NCBI RefSeq assembly: GCF_014256275.1
Contig: NZ_JACCFE010000002.1
Location: 5,064,001-5,128,000, forward strand
Direction: 5' to 3'
From: Rhodococcus sp. 4CII
GTDB lineage: Bacteria > Actinomycetota > Actinomycetes > Mycobacteriales > Mycobacteriaceae
Length of the DNA stretch: 64,000 nt
Each line of letters begins with the position of its first letter. Within the stretch, counting starts at the first letter, position 1. Made by a program: the position numbers and the translations under genes. Shown piece by piece: positions 42,413-50,914 of this stretch. Below the pieces are notes generated by a model that made no database searches, was not told the origin of the DNA, and saw only the letters and a list, made by a program, of their open reading frames with translations.

Positions 42413-43486
42413 ATGAGTGAAGCGCACACCGAATCAGCACCTCGCGCCTCCGGCTCCGCTTCCGGCGGGGCCGGGGTGGGCGGTTCGAACGGCACCCCGG
42501 AGGCCGAGTTGAGTACGACCAAGGCCGACACCCCGACCCCGGCGGAAGCCCCCCGCGGTAAGGCCGCCGCCAGGCCCGGAGACCGGATCTTCAAGTCCCT
42601 CGCGACCACGTCGGCGATCTTCATCTCCATCCTGATCGCCGCGATCGGGATCTTTCTGGTCTGGCGTGCGGTTCCCGCGCTGAGCAGGAACCAGGTCAAC
42701 TTCCTCACGAGCCGCGAATGGGTCACGCAGAACATCAACGCGATGGCGTTCGGTGTGCTCGACCTCTTCCAGGTCACCGTTCTGGTGTCGCTGTTCGCGC
42801 TGGTGCTCGCGATGCCGGTGGCCCTGGGCATCGCGATCTTCCTCACCGAATATTCGCCGGGCTGGCTCAAGCGTCCGCTGGCGTACGTCATCGACCTGCT
42901 CGCCGCCGTGCCGTCGATCGTCTACGGCCTCTGGGGTCTGCTGGTGTTTGCGCCGGCGATCAAGCCACTCGCCGTGTGGCTCAACGAGAATCTCGGCTGG
43001 TTTCCGCTGTTCGCGACGGGCAGCGGGTCGATCACCGGCGGCGGCACGATCTTCACCGCGGGCATCGTGCTCGGTGTGATGATCCTGCCCGTGATCACCG
43101 CCGTCACCCGCGAGGTGTTCGTGCAGACGCCCACGACCCAGATCGAGGCGGCCCTCGCGCTGGGCGCGACGCGCTGGGAAGTCGTGCGAACCACGATCAT
43201 TCCGTTCGGAAAGTCCGGTTACATCAGCGGATCGATGCTCGGCCTGGGTCGCGCCCTCGGTGAGACGATGGCGCTGTACCTGATTCTGCGGACCACGTCG
43301 CAGCCCTTCGGGTGGTCGCTGTTCGACGGTGGCGCCACCATCGCGTCCAAGATCGCCCTCGGCTACGCGGAGTTCAACAACAACATTCAGGCCGGCGCCT
43401 ATATCGCCGCGGGCCTGGTGCTCTTCGTGCTCACCTTCGTCGTGAACGCCGCCGCCCGCGCCGTGATCGCAGGAAAGAAGGACTGA
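42413..43486 (+). CDS. pstC: Phosphate ABC transporter permease PstC
   Basis: A 357-residue permease (from ATG 42413; 370 if ATG 42374 is used). The N-terminal 60 residues are a disordered Ser/Pro/Ala-rich cytoplasmic tail. Six helices follow, with the ABC permease EAA loop QIEAALALGATRWEVVRTTIIPFGKSGYISG. YSPGWLKRPLAYVIDLLAAVPSIVYGLWG is PstC-typical. Neither start has a strong ribosome site. Confidence 0.94.
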   Translation: MSEAHTESAPRASGSASGGAGVGGSNGTPEAELSTTKADTPTPAEAPRGKAAARPGDRIFKSLATTSAIFISILIAAIGIFLVWRAVPALSRNQVNFLTSREWVTQNINAMAFGVLDLFQVTVLVSLFALVLAMPVALGIAIFLTEYSPGWLKRPLAYVIDLLAAVPSIVYGLWGLLVFAPAIKPLAVWLNENLGWFPLFATGSGSITGGGTIFTAGIVLGVMILPVITAVTREVFVQTPTTQIEAALALGATRWEVVRTTIIPFGKSGYISGSMLGLGRALGETMALYLILRTTSQPFGWSLFDGGATIASKIALGYAEFNNNIQAGAYIAAGLVLFVLTFVVNAAARAVIAGKKD

Positions 43487-43489
43487 CCC

Positions 43490-44398
43490 ATGACCGCGAC
43501 CCTCGACAAGCCGGTCAAGGCCCCCACCTTCCAAGGGGTCGGTGCTCGCCGGCGTCTCACCGATCTCGCCGCCACCGTGCTCGTGACGCTTGCGGTGCTC
43601 GTGGCGCTGATCCCCCTCGTGTGGGTCCTGATCACCGCCGTCATCAAGGGAATTCCCGCCCTGACGTCGGCCACCTGGTTCACCCACTCGCTCAGCGGAC
43701 TGACGTCGTCCGCGGAGGGTGGCGGCATCTATCACGCGCTGATCGGCACGATCCTGCAGGGTCTCGTCTGCGCCGTGCTGTCCATCCCGCTCGGACTGTT
43801 CGTCGCGATCTACCTCGTCGAGTACGCCGACCGGAGGTCGCGGCTGGCACGGCTGACCACGTTCATGGTCGACATCCTCAGCGGTGTCCCGTCGATCGTC
43901 GCGGCCCTGTTCATCTACGCCCTGTGGATCGCGACGTTCGGTTTCCCCAAGTCCGGATTCGCGGTTGCGCTCGCCCTCGTCCTGCTGATGGTGCCCGTCG
44001 TCGTCCGCAGCACGGAGGAGATGCTCCGCATCGTTCCGCAGGATCTGCGCGAGGCGTCGTACGCGCTGGGCGTTCCGAAGTGGAAGACGATCGCCAAGAT
44101 CGTGCTGCCCACCGCACTTCCGGGCATCATCACCGGCGTCATGCTGGCGCTGGCCCGGGTGATGGGCGAGACGGCACCGCTGCTGATCCTGGTGGGCTAC
44201 GCACCCTTCATCAACTTCAACCTGTTCGGTGGCGAGATGGGCACGCTGCCCGGCGTCATGGTCGCCGAGATGAACAACCCGACCGAGGCCGGCACCAACC
44301 GCATCTGGGGCGCAGCGCTGACGCTGATCCTGCTCATCGCCGTCCTCAACGTCGCGGCCAAGGTCATCGGCCACTTCTCACAGGTCCGCAGCAAGTGA
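43490..44398 (+). CDS. pstA: Phosphate ABC transporter permease PstA
   Basis: A 302-residue second permease. It has six membrane helices and the EAA loop DLREASYALGVPKWKTIAKIVLPTALPGIITG; VDILSGVPSIVAALFIYALW is PstA-typical. It starts 3 bp after pstC and is part of pstSCAB. Confidence 0.95.
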   Translation: MTATLDKPVKAPTFQGVGARRRLTDLAATVLVTLAVLVALIPLVWVLITAVIKGIPALTSATWFTHSLSGLTSSAEGGGIYHALIGTILQGLVCAVLSIPLGLFVAIYLVEYADRRSRLARLTTFMVDILSGVPSIVAALFIYALWIATFGFPKSGFAVALALVLLMVPVVVRSTEEMLRIVPQDLREASYALGVPKWKTIAKIVLPTALPGIITGVMLALARVMGETAPLLILVGYAPFINFNLFGGEMGTLPGVMVAEMNNPTEAGTNRIWGAALTLILLIAVLNVAAKVIGHFSQVRSK

Positions 44399-44441
44399 TC
44401 CATCCACTCGATTTCGAAACCCAATCAGTAGGGAGCCGGTA

Positions 44442-45218
44442 ATGGCCAAGCGTCTGGATCTCAAGGACGTCAACATCTACTACGGCAAATTCCACGCCGT
44501 CGCCGATGTCGGGCTGTCCGTCCCCCCGCGGAACGTGACCGCCTTCATCGGTCCGTCCGGTTGCGGCAAGTCGACCGTGCTGCGCTCGCTGAACCGCATG
44601 CACGAGGTGACTCCCGGTGCGCGCGTAGAGGGTTCGATTCTGCTCGACGGTGAGGACATCTACGGTTCCGGCATCGACCCGGTCGGCGTCCGCAAGACGA
44701 TCGGCATGGTGTTCCAGCGGCCCAACCCGTTCCCGACGATGTCGATCAAGGACAACGTGGTGGCCGGACTCAAGCTGCAGGGCGAGCGCAGCAAGAAGCG
44801 TCTCGACGAGGTGGCGGAGCGGTCGTTGCGCGGCGCCAATCTGTGGAACGAGGTCAAGGACCGTCTGGACAAGCCGGGCGGCGGACTGTCCGGCGGTCAG
44901 CAGCAGCGTCTCTGCATCGCCCGGGCCATCGCCGTCTCGCCCGACGTCCTGCTGATGGACGAGCCCTGCTCGGCGCTGGACCCCATCTCGACCCTCGCGA
45001 TCGAGGATCTCATCACGGAGTTGAAGAAGGACTTCACCATCGTGATCGTCACCCACAACATGCAGCAGGCGGCGCGTGTGAGTGACCAGACCGCGTTCTT
45101 CAACCTCGAGGCCACCGGCAAGCCGGGACGCCTCGTCGAGATCGACGACACCGAGAAGATCTTCTCCAACCCGACGCAGAAGGCCACCGAGGACTACATC
45201 TCGGGCCGCTTCGGATAG
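44442..45218 (+). CDS. pstB: Phosphate ABC transporter ATP-binding protein PstB
   Basis: A 258-residue ATPase driving phosphate import. Walker A GPSGCGKST, Q-loop MVFQRPNPFPTMSIKDNV, signature LSGGQQQRLCIARAIA, Walker B VLLMDEPCSALDPIST and H-loop VTHNMQQAARVSD. NPFP and DEPCSALDP are diagnostic of PstB. GGGAGCC precedes the ATG. A strong hairpin follows. Confidence 0.97.
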   Translation: MAKRLDLKDVNIYYGKFHAVADVGLSVPPRNVTAFIGPSGCGKSTVLRSLNRMHEVTPGARVEGSILLDGEDIYGSGIDPVGVRKTIGMVFQRPNPFPTMSIKDNVVAGLKLQGERSKKRLDEVAERSLRGANLWNEVKDRLDKPGGGLSGGQQQRLCIARAIAVSPDVLLMDEPCSALDPISTLAIEDLITELKKDFTIVIVTHNMQQAARVSDQTAFFNLEATGKPGRLVEIDDTEKIFSNPTQKATEDYISGRFG

Positions 45219-45237
45219 CTCGACCGCAGACATTACA

Positions 45238-45269
45238 CGCCCCGACCGGTTCGCCGGTCGGGGCGTTTT
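45238..45269 (+). terminator. Intrinsic terminator of pstSCAB
   Basis: Perfect 12-bp stem CGCCCCGACCGG with its complement, TTCG loop and TTTT tail; the most classical terminator in the window. Confidence 0.92.
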
Positions 45270-45295
45270 CGTGACTGTGCGTGAGGACGGTGGAA

Positions 45296-45340
45296 CGAAC
45301 GAGACGCTCGTACGGTCAGACCGTACGAGCGTCTCGTTCG
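45296..45340. repeat. 45-bp near-perfect palindrome between pstB and phoU
   Basis: Arms 45296-45317 and 45319-45340 (22 bp each) are exact reverse complements around one base. It lies past the pstB terminator, 20 bp before the phoU stop, and probably terminates phoU; it can also extrude as a cruciform. Confidence 0.75.
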
Positions 45341-45360
45341 CGCGAAAAGGGTTGGGGGAG

Positions 45361-46059
45361 CTACTTCTCCGGGTACGAGGTGAGATTGTCGGCGTCAGCC
45401 GCGGTGATCTCGTTGTCGTCGGGCAGCTTGCCTGTGACGAGGAAGATCACGCGACGGCCCACCTCGACGGCGTGGTCGGCGAAACGCTCGTAGAAGCGGC
45501 CGAGGAGGGTGACGTCGACGGCGGCTGCCACGCCGTGCTTCCACTCACGGTCCATCAGGACCGTGAACAGGTGACGGTGGAGGTCGTCCATCGCCTCGTC
45601 CTCCTCGCGGAGGCGGGCGGCCCGCTCGGGGTCACGGCTCTCGAGAACCTCGCGGGCAGCGGCGCCGATGGATACGGCGATGCGGCCCATCTCGGCGAAG
45701 TACCCGTTGACCTCTTCGGGGAGCACGTGGTTGGGATGTCGACGGCGCGCGATCTTGGCGACGTGGAGGGCCAGCGCCCCCATGCGGTCGATGTCGGCGA
45801 CGATCTGGATGCCGCTGACGACGGAGCGGAGGTCGCCGGCCACCGGTGCCTGTAGGGCGAGGAGGGCGAAGGCCCGCTCCTCGCAGATGGTGCTGAGCTC
45901 GGTGATCTTGTCGTGCTCGCCGATCACCTGCTCGGCGAGGGAGAGGTCGGCCTGGAGCAGCGACTGTGTGGCGCGCTCCATGGCGACCCCCGCAAGCCCC
46001 GCCATCTCGCCGAGCAGGTCGGCAAGCTCGGTCATCTGTTCGTTGTAAGCCACGCGCAT
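45361..46059 (-). CDS. phoU: Phosphate signalling protein PhoU (PhoY type)
   Basis: A 232-residue all-helical metal-binding protein with two PhoU repeats (about 10-110 and 115-215); marks are AMERATQSLLQADLSLAEQVI, DLRSVVSGIQIVADIDRMGALALHVAKIA and RFYERFADHAVEVGRRVIFLVTG. It restrains the PhoR/SenX3 kinase when phosphate enters through Pst. It is convergent with pstB, but has its own PHO box at 46101-46122. TAGGCT at 46068-46073 is 8 bp before the ATG. Confidence 0.95.
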   Translation of the reverse strand: MRVAYNEQMTELADLLGEMAGLAGVAMERATQSLLQADLSLAEQVIGEHDKITELSTICEERAFALLALQAPVAGDLRSVVSGIQIVADIDRMGALALHVAKIARRRHPNHVLPEEVNGYFAEMGRIAVSIGAAAREVLESRDPERAARLREEDEAMDDLHRHLFTVLMDREWKHGVAAAVDVTLLGRFYERFADHAVEVGRRVIFLVTGKLPDDNEITAADADNLTSYPEK

Positions 46060-46067
46060 GAGGTCAC

Positions 46068-46122
46068 AGCCTACGGTGCACGGGAAACCAAGTCACGATC
46101 ACACGGTGAACGCGGGGTGAAC
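46068..46122 (-). promoter_or_regulatory. PHO box and -10 of phoU
   Basis: On the minus strand, GTTCACCCCGC and GTTCACCGTGT form two 11-bp direct units (46101-46122). The -10 TAGGCT is at 46068-46073, leaving exactly 27 bp between, as at pstS. This places phoU in the phosphate regulon. Confidence 0.7.
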
Positions 46123-46141
46123 GGCGGTGCTGATCGGACGC

Positions 46142-48187
46142 TCAGTCGCAGGAGGTGTCGCCGGCATTGACCACGGCCAGGTCGGCGGGTATTTCCACGT
46201 TCTCCGGCTCGCCGACCCGAACGTTCGACATGTCGAGCGGAGTGTCGATCGGGCTCGGCGTGTGCACGGTGCCGGAGAAGCTCGAACCGAGGGCGACCTC
46301 GACGACCGTCCCGAGTCCGGTGGTCGACTCGAGCGCCGCGCCCGGGAACGACGACGCGAGGGTGGCGGCCTCGGCCTCGTGGCCGGCGGAGAACCGGATG
46401 ACGGTCTCGCTGCTGGTGCCCGTGTAGTTGCCGACGTTGTAGATCTGGAAGCCTTCGGCGGCCAACGAGTCGGCGGCGGTCGCCGCCAGACCCGACTCAC
46501 CAGAGGCGTTCGACACCTGGACGGTGACGCTGGACGGGTCGACGGCCTGGACCGTCGGCGGCGTGGGCGCGGCCTGGGGTTCGGGGGCCGACGACGGCAG
46601 CGGTTCCGCACGCTTCTCGCCGGGCAGCGCGTCGTCGTCGATGATGGCGCGGAAGATGGCCTTGATGTCGTCGGTGCGGGGGATCTCGTTGCCCCACTCG
46701 GTAGTGCCTGCGGTGGGCACGGTGAGGAACGTGACCGCGCCGGCGTCGACGTTCTGGAGGGAACGGCCGAGCGTGACCAGCGACTTCGTGTCGATGTTCT
46801 CGACGAACGTGTCGCGGGTGAAGGCGTTGATGAAGCCGTTCAGCTTGCCGGGATTGAGCAGCACCTGACTGGACAGGGCGCCCCGCAGCAGGGCGGAGAG
46901 GAATCGCTGCTGACGGTTGATGCGCCCGTAGTCGCCGTTGCCCTCCGCCTCGACGTGTCTGGCGCGGACGAAATTCAGTGCGGTCTTCCCGTCGAGCATC
47001 TGGGTGCCCGGCCGCGGTAGCACGGTGCCGAGCACGTCGTCCTCGAGCGGCTGCGTGGTACAGACCTTGACCCCGCCGATCTCGTTGACCATCGACTCGA
47101 AACCGGCGAAGTCCATGCCGACGAAGTGGCCGATCTTCAGGCCCGACATCTTCTGGATCACCTTCACCAGGCATTTCGGTCCGCCGAGCGCGTAGGTGGC
47201 ATTCAGTTTGTCGCCGTCGGCGGCGGGATACGTCTCATCGGTGTAGCTGCCGCTGTCGTTGTCCCAGCCCTGACAGACCGGCCGCTCGACGTCGAGGTCG
47301 CGGGGGAAGGACACCGCGACCACCCGGCTCCGGTCGGCGGGGATGTTGACGAGCATCACGGTGTCGGCGCGAGACCCCTCGGCATCGTCGATGGTGCCCG
47401 CGCCCACCTCGCCGCTCGCTCCGGCGCGGGTGTCGGTGCCGACGATCAGATAGGTCTCGTCACCGGTCTGCCCGACGGCGTCGACGATGTCGGTCGACTC
47501 CGTGTCGAGGGCCGCGATCTGGTCGAACTTGCCTTCGGTGGAGCGGAGATACCCCCACACGATGCCGGTGCCGGCGAGCGCGATGACCGCCACGAGGGCG
47601 ACGACGGCACGTCCGGCCGCACGGAGTCGCTTCCGTTTCCGGGTCTTGCTCAGGGCCAGGCGGGTGACAGCCGGGTTGCCGACCACCTGCGGTGCGGCGG
47701 TGGTCTCGGCGGAATCCGCGACCCACTCGGGCTCGGGAGCACTCGGCGGCGGTTCCGGCGGGGGAGGTGTAGCGGTGGTCTTGCGCGGAGGAACCCCGGG
47801 AGGCGGCGGCTGCCGCTCGTCGATCGGGGGGATGGTCTCCGTCTTGTCCGGATCGTCCGGCCTGTTCGGCTCGTCTCCGGAGACCTTCTTCACGAGGTCT
47901 GCCACGGAAAGAGCTTCGGTGGGACCGCCCGCGGCGCGGCGACCGATCCGGCCGCTGTCGTGGCGGGACGATTCGGTGCGTTCTACCTGTGCGCGGCGCT
48001 CGGGTGGCGCCGGCGGTTCGGAAGGCCGGCGATCGACCGAGGGATCCCGCTCGGGAGGGGACTGGTGCCGCGGGAGCCGCCGCGGCCGTCCAGACTGGGC
48101 CTCCCGGTAGCTCCGGTCGGCGAGGGGGCGCTCCCAGGGAGCCCGGGATTCGGGAGTCGGTGAGTCCGCACTGTGATCATCACCCAC
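46142..48187 (-). CDS. LytR-CpsA-Psr (LCP) family glycopolymer ligase
   Basis: A 681-residue membrane protein. The first 170 residues are charged and proline-rich (cytoplasmic, disordered, PPPPGVPPRK); one helix follows (AVVALVAVIALAGTGIVWGYL). The LCP domain (about 260-460) has TYLIVGTDTRAG, RADTVMLVNIPADRSRVVAVSFPRDLDVE, and the arginines ALNFVRARHVE and DYGRINRQQRFLSALL. A LytR_C domain sits at about 560-650. LCP proteins join arabinogalactan or teichoic-type polymers to peptidoglycan. It is the Rv0822c equivalent. The GTG start lacks a clear ribosome site. Confidence 0.9.
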   Translation of the reverse strand: MGDDHSADSPTPESRAPWERPLADRSYREAQSGRPRRLPRHQSPPERDPSVDRRPSEPPAPPERRAQVERTESSRHDSGRIGRRAAGGPTEALSVADLVKKVSGDEPNRPDDPDKTETIPPIDERQPPPPGVPPRKTTATPPPPEPPPSAPEPEWVADSAETTAAPQVVGNPAVTRLALSKTRKRKRLRAAGRAVVALVAVIALAGTGIVWGYLRSTEGKFDQIAALDTESTDIVDAVGQTGDETYLIVGTDTRAGASGEVGAGTIDDAEGSRADTVMLVNIPADRSRVVAVSFPRDLDVERPVCQGWDNDSGSYTDETYPAADGDKLNATYALGGPKCLVKVIQKMSGLKIGHFVGMDFAGFESMVNEIGGVKVCTTQPLEDDVLGTVLPRPGTQMLDGKTALNFVRARHVEAEGNGDYGRINRQQRFLSALLRGALSSQVLLNPGKLNGFINAFTRDTFVENIDTKSLVTLGRSLQNVDAGAVTFLTVPTAGTTEWGNEIPRTDDIKAIFRAIIDDDALPGEKRAEPLPSSAPEPQAAPTPPTVQAVDPSSVTVQVSNASGESGLAATAADSLAAEGFQIYNVGNYTGTSSETVIRFSAGHEAEAATLASSFPGAALESTTGLGTVVEVALGSSFSGTVHTPSPIDTPLDMSNVRVGEPENVEIPADLAVVNAGDTSCD

Positions 48188-48306
48188 CGATGCAACCTGA
48201 CCTCTCCGCCGACTCGGACCTCCGTCGGCCCCGACGGATTCCAGCCATAGTACTTATCGAACGCCGGGGCTCCGCATATGTAGCGAGGTGACGCGCGTTC
48301 GTGCTG

Positions 48307-49449
48307 CTAACCACCGGAATGCATGAGGTCGGCGCCGGCGGGCACGAGGCAGTCTTCGGGGTCGTCGAGCCAGCCCTCGGGGAGCGCGACCGTACCGGGT
48401 GATCCCTGCCGTCCGCGCGGTCCCTCGGCGTCCTTCGGGAACGGGATGGCGGGATCGAGCTGGACGAGGAGATCGTCCAGTTCGGTGAGGGTGCTCACGA
48501 GGGCCATCGCGACCCGCAGTTCCGACCCGGCGGGGAAGCCCCGCAGGTACCAGGAAACGTGCTTGCGCAGTTCGCGCAGACCCTTGTCCTCGCCGTGATG
48601 ATCGGCGAGGAGTTCCGCGTGGCGGCGAATGATGGTGGCCACCTCGCCGAGGGTGGGCGGAGTGGGCTGCGGGTTCCCGTTCAGCGCCGCGCTCAGCTCG
48701 GCGAACAGCCACGGCCTGCCCAGGCATCCACGGCCGACGACGACGCCGTCGCATCCGGTCTGCTCCATCATCCGGGCGGCGTCCTCGGCGGCGAAGATGT
48801 CGCCGTTTCCGAGGACGGGCACGTCCGTCACGTGTTCCTTGAGGCGGGCGATCTCGTTCCAGTCGGCGGTGCCGGAGTACCGCTGCGAGGCGGTACGCGC
48901 GTGCAGTGCGACCGCGGCGGCGCCCTCGCCGGCAGCGATCCGGCCGGCGTCGAGATGCGTGTGGTGCTCGGCGTCGATGCCGACACGGAACTTGACGGTC
49001 ACCGGGACGTCGGTGCCCTCGGTCGCCTTCACCGCCGCCGCGACGATCCGGCCGAACAGGGTGCGCTTGTACGGCAGGGCGGCACCACCACCCTTGCGGG
49101 TGACCTTGGGAACCGGGCAGCCGAAGTTCATGTCGATGTGGTCGGCCATGTTCTCGTCCACGATCATCTTGGCCGCGGCGTATGTGGTGTCGGGATCGAC
49201 GGTGTACAGCTGCAGCGAGCGCGGTGTCTCGGTCGGGCCGAACGTCGTCATGTGCAGGGTCGCGGGCTGCCGCTCCACCAGGGCGCGTGCCGTCACCATC
49301 TCGCAGACGTACAGGCCGGACGTGCTGCCGGCGCGCTCCGTCTCGAGCTCACGGCACAGCGTGCGGAACGCGACGTTGGTGATGCCGGCCATGGGGGCCA
49401 GGACCACCGGACTGCGCAGTTCGAGCGATCCGATTCGAAGGGATGACAT
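48307..49449 (-). CDS. dusB: tRNA-dihydrouridine synthase (DusB type)
   Basis: A 380-residue FMN enzyme reducing uridine to dihydrouridine in tRNA D-loops. Signatures: VVLAPMAGITNVAFRTLCRE, DHIDMNFGCPVPKVTRKGGGAAL with the catalytic Cys, and VLGNGDIFAAEDAARMMEQTGCDGVVVGRGCLGRPWLF. The C-terminal 50 residues are an actinobacterial extension. Start MSSLRIG at 49449 has AGAGG upstream; the longer frame to 49479 is less likely. It follows desA on the same strand, separated by a terminator. Confidence 0.94.
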   Translation of the reverse strand: MSSLRIGSLELRSPVVLAPMAGITNVAFRTLCRELETERAGSTSGLYVCEMVTARALVERQPATLHMTTFGPTETPRSLQLYTVDPDTTYAAAKMIVDENMADHIDMNFGCPVPKVTRKGGGAALPYKRTLFGRIVAAAVKATEGTDVPVTVKFRVGIDAEHHTHLDAGRIAAGEGAAAVALHARTASQRYSGTADWNEIARLKEHVTDVPVLGNGDIFAAEDAARMMEQTGCDGVVVGRGCLGRPWLFAELSAALNGNPQPTPPTLGEVATIIRRHAELLADHHGEDKGLRELRKHVSWYLRGFPAGSELRVAMALVSTLTELDDLLVQLDPAIPFPKDAEGPRGRQGSPGTVALPEGWLDDPEDCLVPAGADLMHSGG

Positions 49450-49481
49450 TGACGACCTCTGGGAAAGTGCTGGATTCAAAA

Positions 49482-49515
49482 CTGTGCCCGGTACCGAATC
49501 CGGTACCGGGCACAG
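49482..49515 (-). terminator. Terminator of desA
   Basis: Perfect 15-bp stem (49482-49496 with 49501-49515), AATC loop, followed on the minus strand by AGTTTTG. It separates desA from dusB. Confidence 0.88.
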
Positions 49516-49530
49516 GATAACTGTTTTGCG

Positions 49531-50487
49531 CTACGAAGCTTTCTGCTCGCGCTTCTTGGCCTCACGGGCCAGCATGCGGTCGCGCTGCTCCTCGAACTTG
49601 GTGGCCTGGCCCTCGAGGTTCTCGAGGAACTTGCCGAGGCTCTCGCGGAGTTCTTCGCCGCGGGCGGTGAAGTCGTTTCGCTCGAAGATGTTCCACTTGC
49701 GCAGAACGGGCATCACGACCTCTTCGAGGTGCTGGCGGAGGTCGTAGATGCCGTGCTTGGCCATGAGCACGCCGTTGCGCCGGAAGTTCGGCATGCCGGC
49801 GCCCGGCATCTGGAAGTTCTGGACGATCAGGTTGATGGCCTCGAGCGCCTGGTCGGGCGCGAGGTCGAGGGCCGCGCCGCACATATTGCGGTAGAAGATC
49901 ATGTGCAGGTTCTCGTCGGCGGCGATGCGCTGCAGCATCTTGTCGGCGATCGGTTCCTTGCACGCCTTACCGGTGTTGCGGTGGCTGACGCGGGTGGCGA
50001 GTTCCTGGAACGTGACGTACGCGACGGAGTGGAGGAAGCCGGCGTCGACGTCGGCAGGCGAGGCGAAGCCGTTCGTCATGTGTTCCATGCGGAAGCGTTC
50101 GAGCTGGACGGGGTCGACGGCGCGGGTCACGACGAGGTAATCGCGCATCACGATGCCGTGACGGTTCTCCTCGGCGGTCCAGCGGCCGACCCAGGTGCCC
50201 CAGGCGCCGTCCTGCGAGAAGTTCTCGGCGATCTCGCGGTGGTACGACGGCAGGTTGTCCTCCGTGAGGAGGTTGGTGATCATCGCGGCCTTGGCGACCT
50301 CGTCGAGCTGTGACTGCTCGGGATCCCAATCGGTGCCGCCCATCGCGGCGAAGTTGCGTCCTTCGTCCCACGGAACGTAGTCGTGGGGGTGCCATTCCTT
50401 GGCCATGGAGAGGTGGCGGTTGACGTTCTCTTCTGCAACCGGCGACAACTCCTGCAGCAGTTCGAGTTGGGTCAGGTCCCTCGCCAT
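49531..50487 (-). CDS. desA: Acyl-[acyl-carrier-protein] desaturase (DesA type)
   Basis: A 318-residue soluble diiron enzyme that introduces a double bond in long acyl-ACP chains, in mycobacteria for mycolic acid synthesis. Diiron ligands are in WTAEENRHG (ExxRH) and AADENLHMIFYR (DExxH). The family's usual length. ATG 50487 has GGAGG 8 nt upstream. Two related inverted repeats, TACGGCACCGTA (50529) and TTACCGATCCGTAA (50584), lie upstream and may bind a regulator; in mycobacteria desA1 is controlled by the TetR-type MadR. Confidence 0.92.
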   Translation of the reverse strand: MARDLTQLELLQELSPVAEENVNRHLSMAKEWHPHDYVPWDEGRNFAAMGGTDWDPEQSQLDEVAKAAMITNLLTEDNLPSYHREIAENFSQDGAWGTWVGRWTAEENRHGIVMRDYLVVTRAVDPVQLERFRMEHMTNGFASPADVDAGFLHSVAYVTFQELATRVSHRNTGKACKEPIADKMLQRIAADENLHMIFYRNMCGAALDLAPDQALEAINLIVQNFQMPGAGMPNFRRNGVLMAKHGIYDLRQHLEEVVMPVLRKWNIFERNDFTARGEELRESLGKFLENLEGQATKFEEQRDRMLAREAKKREQKAS

Positions 50488-50914
50488 GTGTAATGCCTCC
50501 ATGTAGCTCATTTTGACTTTGGTCAGCCTACGGCACCGTAAGTAGGTTGGTAAACGCCGTCGGCGGCCCGGAAACCGTCTAAGTTACCGATCCGTAATGA
50601 ATCGTCCGGGATGTGTCGCCGCGACGCGACGAACCGTTACATGACAGTGTACTGATGTGGTTGCGTGTGCGGTGACCAGCGTAATCATCGCAGGGAGAGA
50701 TCATCACGACGACGCGCGGACATTTGGGGACGATCACAGATTTGTCGGGTTCCACATATTCTGCGGCCGATCTCGAGTCGTGTCGGGGGTTGCGTGGCTC
50801 CATTCCGTCAGGCTGTCAATGTCCTGGGAAATGGTTTCACCCAAGGTGTGAACATCGCCACCCCAGGTTCCCCTCGGCCGCCGCGCACGCCATGCTCATG
50901 AGCGGAGGTAATGA
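50488..50914. promoter_or_regulatory. 427-bp divergent intergenic region desA / MFS gene
   Basis: Contains two candidate operator dyads near desA: TACGGCACCGTA at 50529-50540 and TTACCGATCCGTAA at 50584-50597, both ending in CCGTA. The remaining 300 bp is less G+C-rich than its surroundings and has open frames, including a cysteine-containing one from 50724, but none with convincing coding character or ribosome sites. GGAGGT at 50904 serves the MFS gene. Confidence 0.45.

Noticed and set aside
42434..44374. 646-codon minus-strand frame opposite pstC/pstA
   Set aside because: Shadow of the permease genes, Asp/Arg/His-rich without any recognisable domain.
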